A stretch of 12,598 nucleotides of DNA from Oscillospiraceae bacterium (GCA_031267335.1 JAIRZH010000146.1:1-12598), one strand, 5' to 3'; shown: positions 1 to 6,961, numbered from the stretch's first letter. The notes: a model not told the origin generated them from the letters alone. Made by a program: numbers and translations.

Positions 1-11
1 AATTTAAAAAT

Positions 12-713
12 TTGTCTGCTAAGAAAAAAATTTCAATAGTCGGTGCTGCTGCCACCGCGTTGTTATTGTTAAGTTCTGGTGCTTTTTTTGCAATAAAATC
101 CATTTCAGGAGATAAAAAAAAAAAAATCGGCGGTGTTAATCCGGAAGCATATGTCGAAAAAAACAATTTTCCATCGCTTCTATTTAAAAAAATAGCTCTT
201 ATCGGTGATGCACGAAGTGGTAAGACTGCTTTTATAGAAAGAATGTCAAACGGAATGTTTAACAGTGATGAACGACCACCTACCATGGGAGGAAAATCTT
301 ATCTAATGGAACGAGAATTTGGTAATCAAAAAGTTCGATTTGATTTTTGGGATACAGCCGGTGAAGAAAGATATAGAGCTTTAATTTCGGTTTATTTCAG
401 AGGGGCTGATTTGATATTGATTTTTATTAATTCAAGCGAAGATATTAATAGCCAATTAGACTATTGGCTCGATTTTTTTAAAAGCTCAGTAGGTAATGAA
501 GCTAAAGCTATGGTAATTTTAAGCAGATTAGACTTAGTAAAAAAAGCTCAAGATATTGAACTTATAAAGAAACAAATAAATCAAAGTATTGCGAAAGACC
601 CTGACCTTAGTAAAAGAGTAACTTTATTTAGCGAACAAATTTCAAGCGAAAGCATCGATAGTGAAGTGATGCAAAAATTTGAAGGCGAAATATATAAAAA
701 TATTACGTCATAG
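12..713 (+). CDS. Rab-like small GTPase with N-terminal membrane anchor or signal peptide
   Basis: The 233-residue product has a Ras/Rab fold signature after a hydrophobic N-terminus. Residues 4-6 are lysines, 7-28 form one hydrophobic segment, and a KKKK cluster follows at 36-39. G1 P-loop is GDARSGKT (65-72), the switch I Thr is T91 in PPTMGG, and G3/switch II is WDTAGEERYR (113-122) followed by FRGAD (129-133), closer to eukaryotic Rabs than to bacterial Era/MglA GTPases. G4, normally NKxD, is SRLD (171-174); G5 is not clear. The catalytic switch II Gln of Rabs is Glu here (E118). There is no C-terminal Cys for prenylation, so the N-terminal segment may replace lipid anchoring. The start is a TTG at 12, but the frame is open to the window edge, so the true start may lie outside. 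An exported or membrane-bound product acting on host membranes is inferred, not shown. Confidence 0.85.
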   Translation: MSAKKKISIVGAAATALLLLSSGAFFAIKSISGDKKKKIGGVNPEAYVEKNNFPSLLFKKIALIGDARSGKTAFIERMSNGMFNSDERPPTMGGKSYLMEREFGNQKVRFDFWDTAGEERYRALISVYFRGADLILIFINSSEDINSQLDYWLDFFKSSVGNEAKAMVILSRLDLVKKAQDIELIKKQINQSIAKDPDLSKRVTLFSEQISSESIDSEVMQKFEGEIYKNITS

Positions 714-1402
714 CCACGAAGCATTTAATTAGTTGTTTTGCTTTAAAAACCCATGGATTTTATTAGAATTTTACGAAATTTATAATTTTTTTGAAAATTC
801 ACACGTTACTGAAAATTCTTATATAAATTATATTTGTTCTAAAACTGAATTATTAGACTTCTTTCGAAACTCCCCAAGTACTTCGTTTTTCCAAAGCTCC
901 TTTTTATAATATTTTGTGAGTTTATATAAATTAAGTTTGACAAACTTTAAAATTATTTGTATCATTAAAATTAATTGTTCAAAAAGAGACTTAAAGTATT
1001 TGCCGAAATAAGTCTATTGAAGACAGGTTTAAAAAATGCTCAAAAATCACTAAATACATTTCGTAAACTTTCTTTATGTTTACACAAACATCACGCAAAT
1101 CAGACCGAGAACAAGAAAAAAATTTTCGTTAGCATGTTCTTTTGCTTAATAGATGATTCTAATTTGATTCGATTGTTAAATTCTTTTAATATTCCGTGAA
1201 ATTTCCGTGTTAAATTTTGAGTATATTTTCAAAAAGAAATAAAATGTGATATAAGTTTACGTAGCTTGAAATTAAAATTTTAAGCTATAAAAATAAGTTT
1301 AAAATTGTAGTTTTTAACTTAAAAATTTTGAAATTAATTTAATTAATTTATGTAAATTTTAATTATAATTTTTCTATTATGATTGTTATAAAATTAACAA
1401 GT
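714..1402. other. Non-coding region with one doubtful small ORF
   Basis: About 690 AT-rich bases between the GTPase gene and the tRNA. No convincing gene is visible. A 74-codon frame starts with TTG at 975, directly after an in-frame TAA, and ends at 1199. It has no ribosome binding site and matches no family I recognise. Its segment 998-1041 resembles 6581-6624 on the opposite strand (see repeat entry), so it is more likely decayed or repetitive DNA than a gene. I see no convincing terminator after the GTPase; only a 5-bp AAGCA/TGCTT pairing near 719-743. Confidence 0.5.
998..1041 (+). repeat. Diverged repeat copy related to 6581-6624 (minus strand)
   Basis: Aligned by eye with the reverse complement of 6581-6624, this stretch shares about 32 of 46 columns, including the core GACAGGTTT and ATTTGC at the same end. 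Both copies can be read as a peptide containing SLLKTG, but neither lies in a convincing gene. It could be a relic of a mobile element or of a duplicated gene. The match is short and in AT-rich DNA, so chance is not excluded. Confidence 0.3.
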
Positions 1403-1492
1403 GGAGAGGTATCGAAGTGGCCGTAACGAGACTGATTCGAAATCAGTTTGAGAAAAAATCTCACGCGGGTTCGAATCCCGCTCTCTCCACCA
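1403..1492 (+). tRNA. tRNA-Ser, anticodon CGA
   Basis: A full class II tRNA can be folded by hand. The acceptor strand GGAGAGG (1403-1409) pairs with TCTCTCC (1482-1488, one G-U pair). The D stem is TCG/CGA. The anticodon stem is ACTGA/TCAGT with loop TTCGAAA and anticodon CGA at 1438-1440. A long variable arm (TGAGA/TCTCA), typical of serine tRNAs, is followed by T stem GCGGG/CCCGC with loop TTCGAAT. Discriminator A1489 and an encoded CCA (1490-1492) follow. It reads UCG codons. The 3' part also encodes, on the opposite strand, the C-terminus of the recombinase remnant, marking it as an integration site. Confidence 0.97.
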
Positions 1493-2204
1493 CACGGCCA
1501 TTAGACGAACTCTTAAGTTTATCTAATGGCATTTCTATTTTAGAATCCTGAACATTGCAGAAAATATGAAGTTTACTATCATAAAGATAAATTTTATTGA
1601 TGAAAGTATCTATTAGGGAACGTCGAAAATTGATGCCATTAACATCGCCTTTTTTAAATCTATCAAAAAAGAATTTAACTTGAGCAAATTTAAGCTGTGG
1701 TTTCAAAATTTTTTCTCGCGCAAACTGGGCTTGTAAATCTTGTTTCTCAAGTTGTCTTTTTTCAATTTGAGCAGAAATGATGTCGGTGGCTTTGCCTGAT
1801 TCGAGAGCTTTTATCAAATTTTCTGTTGCAGTTTCATTTTTGCGTATTTTCTTTTTGAGTCTTTTCAAAATGTCCGTGTTACTTTCTTTTTCAGATAATT
1901 CGCAAATATTTTGAGCAATTTTATCAATAACTTCATCTGTTAAAATTGAAATAACCTTTTCGACAATCAAATCCTCAATGTAAAATTTCTTGACGGATTT
2001 CATCTTGCAGGCTTTCTTTCGATTATTAACACACTGATAATATTGATGAATTTTACCTGTTTTAGAAGTACCACAGATGCCAACCATTGCAGACTTACAA
2101 TGACCGCAAAAAAGTTTTGTTGTAAGTAAGTAAAATTCTTCAACGGATTTTGAACGAGCCGGAGCTTTTTTTGTTTTTCTCGAGAAGTTGGAGAGTGTTT
2201 CCAA
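1461..2204 (-). pseudogene. Large serine recombinase, C-terminal remnant integrated at tRNA-Ser
   Basis: The 247-residue frame matches only the C-terminal half of large serine recombinases (site-specific integrases, usually 500 residues or more). It begins near the zinc beta-ribbon: LLTTKLFCGHC (26-36), then GTSKTGK, QYYQC and a further Cys (KKACKMK). A charged coiled-coil segment and the typical FINKIYLYD end region follow. The N-terminal catalytic resolvase domain with its Ser nucleophile is missing: an in-frame TAG lies three codons upstream of the TTG at 2204, and the coiled-coil gene ends about 50 bases away. No ribosome binding site is seen. The last codons (VVERAGFEPA) are the antisense of the tRNA-Ser 3' end. 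Base composition is higher in GC than the neighbouring coiled-coil gene (38% in 1741-1800 against 13% in 3841-3900), consistent with acquired DNA. Confidence 0.85.
1497..1541 (+). terminator. Rho-independent terminator of tRNA-Ser
   Basis: GCCATTAGA (1497-1505) pairs perfectly with TCTAATGGC (1522-1530). The stem continues inward through a C/A mismatch and a G-U pair to AACT/AGTT around a CTTA loop. A T-rich tail (1531-1541) follows on the plus strand, five bases downstream of the tRNA CCA end. The same bases also encode part of the recombinase C-terminus on the minus strand. Confidence 0.7.
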
Positions 2205-2253
2205 TTGTGGCTACTAAGTTATGATATCAAAAGGGATTAAATAGTCTATGACA

Positions 2254-4650
2254 TTACCAAGAATAGACAAACTTGTGTAATGTTTTAAAAATTTTTTCAA
2301 TGAGTGCTTCAAATTCCGGAATTTTTTTTTCGATTCTTTCTAAATAATTTTTTGAATTTTCAAATGTTTTTATAATTTCATTACGGTTAAATGTATAAAA
2401 AAATTTTTGATAAATTTTACTGAAATTTTCCGTATGTTCTGAAAAAATACGGCAATTCTTATTTTTTTCGTCCTCCAAAATTTTATTTTGTTGCGATAAA
2501 TTTAATATTTTTTCTTCTTGCAAATTTAACAAAATATTATTTTTTTGCAATGATTCATTCAAAATTTTATTTTTTTTTGATAACTCATTAACACTTTGTT
2601 CTTGCGATCCTAAACGCACATCATTCATAAATACTAATCTGTTAGAATCGATATCATCGATAATACGATATAGTGTTTCTGGAATTTGTATAAAGGCTCG
2701 CGGCATCGGAATCTCTTTTAACATCCTTGCACAATTTTCTAAATCTTTAATCATTGTTTTAATTTGGCTATAAGCCTCATTTCGATTTTCTTTATTTTCA
2801 TTTGGTAAATTATCTTTCGTTAGACTGTTGAAATTTTTACTGATTTCATAGAATTTTGTCGTATATTCTAAAAGAATATTTTGTTCATTTGAACGACGTT
2901 CATCATCCTTAGTGTGTCTTTCACATTGTTCTGATAATTCAGTAATTTTTTTTTGTAATTCCGAATTTATACGACCTGACGGTCGAAGGTATTGAGATAA
3001 TAAATTCTCTTTCGTAGTTTCAAGTTGATTTTTTAAATTACTATTTTCTAATATCAAATTATCTATCGTGCAATCGCAAATTTTTAAATCAGATTTTATT
3101 TCATCGTTTTTAATTTTTAAGATATTAATTTCTGTTTCTGCTTGTTTCTTGAAATTTGCCATCGATGATTGAGTTTCTAATTTTTCTGTCGCTTCTTGAG
3201 ATTTCAAATTTTCGATTTGTTTATTTAAATCCTGAATTTGTCCCTGTAATTTTGCGTTTTCTTCTTGAAGTTTATTCTTTTCAAAATTTGAATTTTCAAA
3301 GAGATTTTTATTCGCATTGTGTAAAAACAAATTTTCTACTTTGATTTTTCCATTAGCATTAGTTAGTTCTTGCAATTCAGTAGCTTTTTTTTGAATTTGT
3401 TCATTTAAATCCTGAATTTGTCCCTGCAATTTTACGTTTTCTTCTTGAAGTTGATTTTGCGAATTTGAATTATGTTCATTGGAATTTTTATTTTGTTTTT
3501 TTAAACTTAAATTTTTTTCTTCGAATTGTTTTTTAGTTTCAGCTAGTTCTTGCAATTCAGTAGCTTCTTTTTGAATTTGTTTATTTAAATCTTGAATTTG
3601 TCCCTGCAATTTTACTTTTTCTTCTTGAAGTTGATTCTGTAAATTTGAATTATATTCATCGGAACTTTTAATTTGTTTTTTTAAATTTAAATTTTCTTTT
3701 TCGATTTGTTTTTTGGTTTCAGTTAGTTCTTGCAATTTAGTTTCTTTATTTTTTAGAAATTTTTCAATTTCATATCTCAAACCCACAACCCATGGGTTAA
3801 TAATTTTTACCCATGGTACTTTAAAATCAAAGCATTGACAAAGTTTTATACAAAAATCATTAAAATTTTTTTTTATATCTGAGATTTCTTCTTTTAATTT
3901 TTTTAAAATTTCTTTTGCATTAAAATTTTCTTTATTAGAAGTTAATAATTGATTTGATTTTTCTGAATTTTGTTTTTTAAGTTCTTCAATTTCTTCTTTT
4001 AACTGTTGATTTTCTCTATCAAAATTTTGTTTTTGATTCTCGAAAGTTTGAGTTTGTTTTTTAAATTCTTCTTTTTCTTGGGCTTGTTTTAAAATTTCGT
4101 TTTGGCTCTGTGAAAATAAATTTTTTTCTAGGATTAGATTTAAAATTTTATTTTTTAATTTTTCATCACCATTTAATTGCAAGAAAATTTTATTAATTAC
4201 TGAAACATCTTTTGTAGTAAGTAATATAAATAATTCTTCTAATCGTATGTATTCTTTTTTGATAGCTGTTTCATCCTGATTTTCGCTTTCTATAGATTTT
4301 TCTTTATTACGGTGTGATTCATATTTAACTCCAATAGAAAAACCAGAAATTGCGCTGATAGCACAACTAAACAAACATTTTAAAAAATCTAAACTATTTT
4401 GACTGTTTTTGTTATTAGAAACTTTTTTTTTAAGATTTTTAAAAAGAATTTTTGGATTAATATTTTTACTTTCTATTGGTGCTGCTGTTAAAGCCGAACT
4501 AGAAGCTAAATCACAGGTTACCGATATTTGAAAAACTAAAAATATTGAAAAAGCTTTAAATAAAGCTTTTTTTATTTTTTCTTTGTTTATATTGTATTTT
4601 TTTATTTCTAAATCTTTATTAAAATTTTTGATTTTTTCCTTAATAATCAA
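2254..4650 (-). CDS. Long membrane-anchored coiled-coil protein with three 60-residue repeats
   Basis: I do not recognise a family for this 798-residue protein. A basic stretch (about 1-30) precedes a hydrophobic segment (about 30-56) that could be a signal peptide or anchor. A second hydrophobic segment lies near 88-108 (FLKCLFSCAISAISGFSIG). Most of the rest is rich in Glu, Lys, Gln, Asn and Leu, with heptad-like spacing typical of coiled coils. Three tandem 60-residue repeats occupy 305-484, each containing LQGQIQDLN. A less repetitive part (about 600-700) includes PMPRAFIQIPETLYRIIDD, and the protein ends with another helical segment. The start is a TTG with only a weak purine-rich upstream sequence; an in-frame TGA at 4708-4710 rules out extension. 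A structural, tethering or surface role is plausible; no enzyme motif is seen. It is among the most AT-rich parts of the window. Confidence 0.85.
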   Translation of the reverse strand: MIIKEKIKNFNKDLEIKKYNINKEKIKKALFKAFSIFLVFQISVTCDLASSSALTAAPIESKNINPKILFKNLKKKVSNNKNSQNSLDFLKCLFSCAISAISGFSIGVKYESHRNKEKSIESENQDETAIKKEYIRLEELFILLTTKDVSVINKIFLQLNGDEKLKNKILNLILEKNLFSQSQNEILKQAQEKEEFKKQTQTFENQKQNFDRENQQLKEEIEELKKQNSEKSNQLLTSNKENFNAKEILKKLKEEISDIKKNFNDFCIKLCQCFDFKVPWVKIINPWVVGLRYEIEKFLKNKETKLQELTETKKQIEKENLNLKKQIKSSDEYNSNLQNQLQEEKVKLQGQIQDLNKQIQKEATELQELAETKKQFEEKNLSLKKQNKNSNEHNSNSQNQLQEENVKLQGQIQDLNEQIQKKATELQELTNANGKIKVENLFLHNANKNLFENSNFEKNKLQEENAKLQGQIQDLNKQIENLKSQEATEKLETQSSMANFKKQAETEINILKIKNDEIKSDLKICDCTIDNLILENSNLKNQLETTKENLLSQYLRPSGRINSELQKKITELSEQCERHTKDDERRSNEQNILLEYTTKFYEISKNFNSLTKDNLPNENKENRNEAYSQIKTMIKDLENCARMLKEIPMPRAFIQIPETLYRIIDDIDSNRLVFMNDVRLGSQEQSVNELSKKNKILNESLQKNNILLNLQEEKILNLSQQNKILEDEKNKNCRIFSEHTENFSKIYQKFFYTFNRNEIIKTFENSKNYLERIEKKIPEFEALIEKIFKTLHKFVYSW
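3199..3738 (-). repeat. Three tandem 180-bp repeats inside the coiled-coil gene
   Basis: Units at 3559-3738, 3379-3558 and 3199-3378 (in order of translation) keep an exact 180-bp period, visible from the recurring TGTCCCTG[CT]AATTTT block on the plus strand near 3600, 3420 and 3240. Each encodes 60 residues starting [KE]LQEL and containing LQGQIQDLN[KE]QI. Units 1 and 2 are closest; unit 3 differs most in its middle. The pattern indicates in-frame duplication that preserved the heptad phase. Confidence 0.9.
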
Positions 4651-4711
4651 TAGTCTCTCTTTGAGTTCTCTTCTCTCTCTGCGCGAGATCTTTTGAATAG
4701 TTCTTGTTCAA
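4640..4711 (-). CDS. Possible 23-residue leader ORF overlapping the coiled-coil gene start
   Basis: Reading leftwards from TTG at 4711-4709, this frame encodes MNKNYSKDLAQREKR, then TQRETIDY and TAA at 4642-4640. A clear Shine-Dalgarno AAGGAG lies eight bases before its TTG. Its end overlaps the first 11 bases of the coiled-coil gene in another frame, so ribosomes ending here could restart at the TTG at 4650 (translational coupling). Alternatively, a one-base difference or programmed frameshift would join this peptide to the large protein and make it the true N-terminus. The product is highly charged and matches no family I know. Confidence 0.4.
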   Translation of the reverse strand: MNKNYSKDLAQREKRTQRETIDY

Positions 4712-4719
4712 TCGAATAA

Positions 4720-4726
4720 CTCCTTA
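4720..4726 (-). promoter_or_regulatory. Strong ribosome binding site upstream of the leader ORF
   Basis: The minus strand reads TAAGGAG here, followed by eight bases and TTG (4711-4709). It is the best Shine-Dalgarno in the region, yet it lies about 70 bases upstream of the coiled-coil protein's own TTG and in a different frame, pointing to translation of the short ORF or to a frame problem at the gene start. Confidence 0.55.
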
Positions 4727-4835
4727 AAAAATAAAACTCTATATTGTTATTTATGATTAAATTAATTTTTAAAGTCAATTGTATATACTTTTGTTTTAAT
4801 TTATTTATAAACTTTTTTTAAACAGTATATCTATT

Positions 4836-4858
4836 AAAGCTTATTAAAAATAAGTTTT
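4836..4858 (-). terminator. Weak hairpin after the PTS gene
   Basis: AAAGCTTAT and ATAAGTTTT pair (nine pairs including one G-U) around a five-base loop, just downstream of the EIICB stop on the minus strand. The stem is AT-rich and the following bases are only partly T-rich, so termination here is a weak prediction. Confidence 0.3.
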
Positions 4859-4870
4859 GGATTCTTGCTC

Positions 4871-6451
4871 TCAATTTTGATTTAAATATTCCTCTAATTC
4901 GCTTTTAATAACTGTTACTTTTGGGCCATAAATAATCTGAATATTATTTTCTTTTTGAATAATGCCTAAAGAACCGCTTTGTTTGATTAAATTACTATCA
5001 ATAATTCCGCCATTAATAACTTTAACGCGAAGTCTTGTGGCACAAGAATCTAAATATTCAATATTTTTTTTACCGCCAAGGCCTTCAATAATTATTTCAG
5101 AAAAATTTTCTTTAGTAACTTCAAAATCCTTTTTTGTATAAAGTTTAGATTCGATTTCGTCTTCTTCGCGGCCAGGCGTCATTAAGTTAAATTTTTTAAT
5201 CGCAAATTTAAAACAAAAATAATAAATAGTAGCATAACAGATTCCAACAGGAATGATAGCAACCCAATTTGTTTTTGAATTGCCAGGAATTATTCCATAA
5301 AGCAATAATTCAATAATTCCGCCTGAAAACGTCATGCCTACGCAAACTTTTAACATATGCATTAGCATAAACGATAGCCCAGCAAAAACGCAGTGAGCAG
5401 CATAAAGAGCTGGTGCGACAAAAAGAAATGTAAATTCTATAGGTTCAGTTACACCTGTTATTATTGCGACTAAAGCAGCAGAAAACAGTAAACTACCAAC
5501 AACTTTCTTTTTATTATTTTTAGCACATCTGTACATAGCAAACGACGCAGCAGGCAAACCAAACATCATAAATGGAAATTTACCAGCCATGAATCTTGTT
5601 GCATTTACACTAAACTTGACAGTATTTGGTGAGGCAAGTTCTGCAAAAAAAATATTCATCGCACCTACTATATAATTTCCATCAATAACAGCTGTTCCAC
5701 CAAGACCTGTTTGCCAAAACGGCATATAAAAAACATGGTGCAAACCAAATGGTATTAAAGCTCTTTCGATAATTCCATAAACAAATGTTCCTGCATATTT
5801 CGATTGTGTAACAAAATATCCAAGTGAATATACACCTTGCTGAATATATGGCCAAATAAAAAACATTAATGTGCCAGCCGCAATGGAAAAAAATGCCGAA
5901 ATTATCGGCACAAATCGAACTCCCCCAAAAAATGCTATCCAATCAGGTAGTTTTATTTTATAGAATCTATTATGTAGCCATGCAACGATTAAACCTATTA
6001 ACATGCCGGCAAAAACGCCCATTTCAAGCGTTTGTATTCCGCAAACCATTCCTAACGTTCCTTCGAGTATATTGGCAGAATTAAGTTTTCCGGAAATTAA
6101 TAATAATGTAGAAATTGTTTTGTGCATTATCAAAAACGCTATTGCCGAAGATATTGTAGCAACGCCTTTTTCTTGTTTAGCCATTCCGAGTGCGACCGAC
6201 ATTGCAAAAATGATCGGTAGATTCGCAAAAACAATTTCACCTGTATTTTTTATTACAGTTAAAATAAAATTTAAAAATGTTCCACCGCCGACTAACCATT
6301 CTATTCCATAAGAAGATATCATTTGTGGGTTTGTAAACGATGCTCCTATTCCCAATAATAACCCTGCGATTGGCAAAATTGCCGCAGGGAATAAAAACGA
6401 ATGTCCAATTCTTTGCAAAATACTAAAAATTGATTGTTTTTTATCTGTCAT
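4871..6451 (-). CDS. ptsG: PTS sugar permease EIICB, glucose type (PtsG-like)
   Basis: The 526-residue protein imports and phosphorylates a hexose, most likely glucose, at the membrane. The EIIC domain (about 1-425) starts with the family pattern QRIGHSFLFPAAILPIAGLLLGIG and has many hydrophobic helices. It carries PFGLHHVFYMPFW (234-246), GKFPFMMFGLPAA (290-302) and GVTEPIEFTFLFVAPALYA (333-351), as in B. subtilis PtsG. The EIIB domain (about 450-526) contains LDSCATRLR with the phosphorylated Cys at C470. There is no fused EIIA, so EIIA and HPr must come from elsewhere. Start ATG has GGAG nine bases upstream (plus positions 6461-6464). No antiterminator gene or clear regulatory hairpin is seen. 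MalX-type maltose/glucose specificity is an alternative; GlcNAc-type is less likely. Confidence 0.92.
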   Translation of the reverse strand: MTDKKQSIFSILQRIGHSFLFPAAILPIAGLLLGIGASFTNPQMISSYGIEWLVGGGTFLNFILTVIKNTGEIVFANLPIIFAMSVALGMAKQEKGVATISSAIAFLIMHKTISTLLLISGKLNSANILEGTLGMVCGIQTLEMGVFAGMLIGLIVAWLHNRFYKIKLPDWIAFFGGVRFVPIISAFFSIAAGTLMFFIWPYIQQGVYSLGYFVTQSKYAGTFVYGIIERALIPFGLHHVFYMPFWQTGLGGTAVIDGNYIVGAMNIFFAELASPNTVKFSVNATRFMAGKFPFMMFGLPAASFAMYRCAKNNKKKVVGSLLFSAALVAIITGVTEPIEFTFLFVAPALYAAHCVFAGLSFMLMHMLKVCVGMTFSGGIIELLLYGIIPGNSKTNWVAIIPVGICYATIYYFCFKFAIKKFNLMTPGREEDEIESKLYTKKDFEVTKENFSEIIIEGLGGKKNIEYLDSCATRLRVKVINGGIIDSNLIKQSGSLGIIQKENNIQIIYGPKVTVIKSELEEYLNQN

Positions 6452-6567
6452 AAAAAATCACTCCAAAATATTTAATTTTAACAATAAATATATTTCAATA
6501 AATCTATGAAAAATTCTAAAACTTAATATTATTAATTTTATAATTTAATTTTATTTTTTTGCAATTA

Positions 6568-6600
6568 TTTTAAAACCTGTGAAAATGTTTTAAAACCTGT
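6568..6600. repeat. Pair of 13-bp direct repeats upstream of EIICB
   Basis: TTTTAAAACCTGT occurs at 6568-6580 and exactly again at 6588-6600, 20 bp apart, about two helical turns. It lies some 120 bases upstream of the EIICB start. It could be a pair of protein binding sites on one face of the helix or simply part of the repetitive relic it overlaps. Confidence 0.4.
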
Positions 6601-6624
6601 CTTTAACAAACTAAAGATGCAAAT
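6581..6624 (-). repeat. Diverged repeat copy related to 998-1041
   Basis: The reverse complement resembles 998-1041, sharing about 32 of 46 columns with the core GACAGGTTT. Read on the minus strand it gives a peptide with SLLKTG, as the other copy does, in a frame closed soon after by TAA. Origin unknown; decayed mobile or coding DNA is possible. Confidence 0.3.
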
Positions 6625-6829
6625 TCTTGATAATCTTTTAATATTTTTATTGCATTCGACTTTGTTTGGCTGACACCAAGTTGAGGAAAATAAGCGAAAA
6701 ATGCCAAAAATTATCAAAAAGTTATGTTTAGAGCTCATTTTGGAAACAGGTTCTAACTTAAAGCCTGCCTTAATATTTTTAAAGCGGTATATTTATTTTA
6801 AAAATTTTAAATTATGCATTGCTTTAAAT

Positions 6830-6904
6830 ACGTCAGTATTTGTTTTCCTTGTGCTTTAAATTTTAAAAATTTTATCATAGAATTTAATATTGCTTAAAAA
6901 TATT
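6830..6904. repeat. Dispersed repeat, copy 1 (before ligA)
   Basis: This stretch matches 9134-9210 at most positions over about 75 bases, both starting ACG[TC]CAGTATTTG and sharing AATTTTAAAAATTTTATCATA. A more diverged copy is at 12308-12357. All copies are in the same orientation and outside genes. It does not code for a recognisable protein. Confidence 0.65.
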
Positions 6905-6961
6905 CGATTAGACTCTTAGATTAAATTTAAATTTTGTATTTCTTTTGAATCTGGTGTAAAC

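Larger units (their letters stand above)
6452..6961. other. Non-coding region between divergent EIICB and ligA
   Basis: This 510-base spacer must hold the promoters of both divergent genes, but I cannot place a -35/-10 pair with confidence. It contains a direct repeat TTTTAAAACCTGT at 6568-6580 and 6588-6600, a relic related to 998-1041 (6581-6624, minus strand), and copy 1 of a dispersed repeat (6830-6904). Short open stretches in the minus strand near 6620-6720 are interrupted by stops. I see no gene. Confidence 0.5.

Noticed and set aside
975..1199. 74-codon frame starting with TTG
   Set aside because: No ribosome binding site, no family match, starts immediately after a stop, and overlaps a segment repeated in another spacer; treated as relic DNA.
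2244..2268. Inverted repeat GTCTAT...ATAGAC at the end of the coiled-coil gene
   Set aside because: Six-base arms with a long loop and no T-run; too weak to call a terminator.
2969..2990. Small palindrome CGACC-TGAC-GGTCG
   Set aside because: Short, inside a coding frame (LRPSGR), with no T-run; likely chance.
3156..3344. Plus-strand frame inside the coiled-coil gene
   Set aside because: Antisense to a clear long gene and within its repeat region; composition is explained by the coding strand.
3785..3820. Palindrome around ACCCATGGGT and a second ACCCATGG
   Set aside because: Lies inside the coiled-coil gene where it encodes a PWV repeat (VPWVKIINPWVV); probably a coding effect.
5682..6311. 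Several frames overlapping the EIICB gene on both strands
   Set aside because: They are shadows of a well-conserved PTS gene and match no family.
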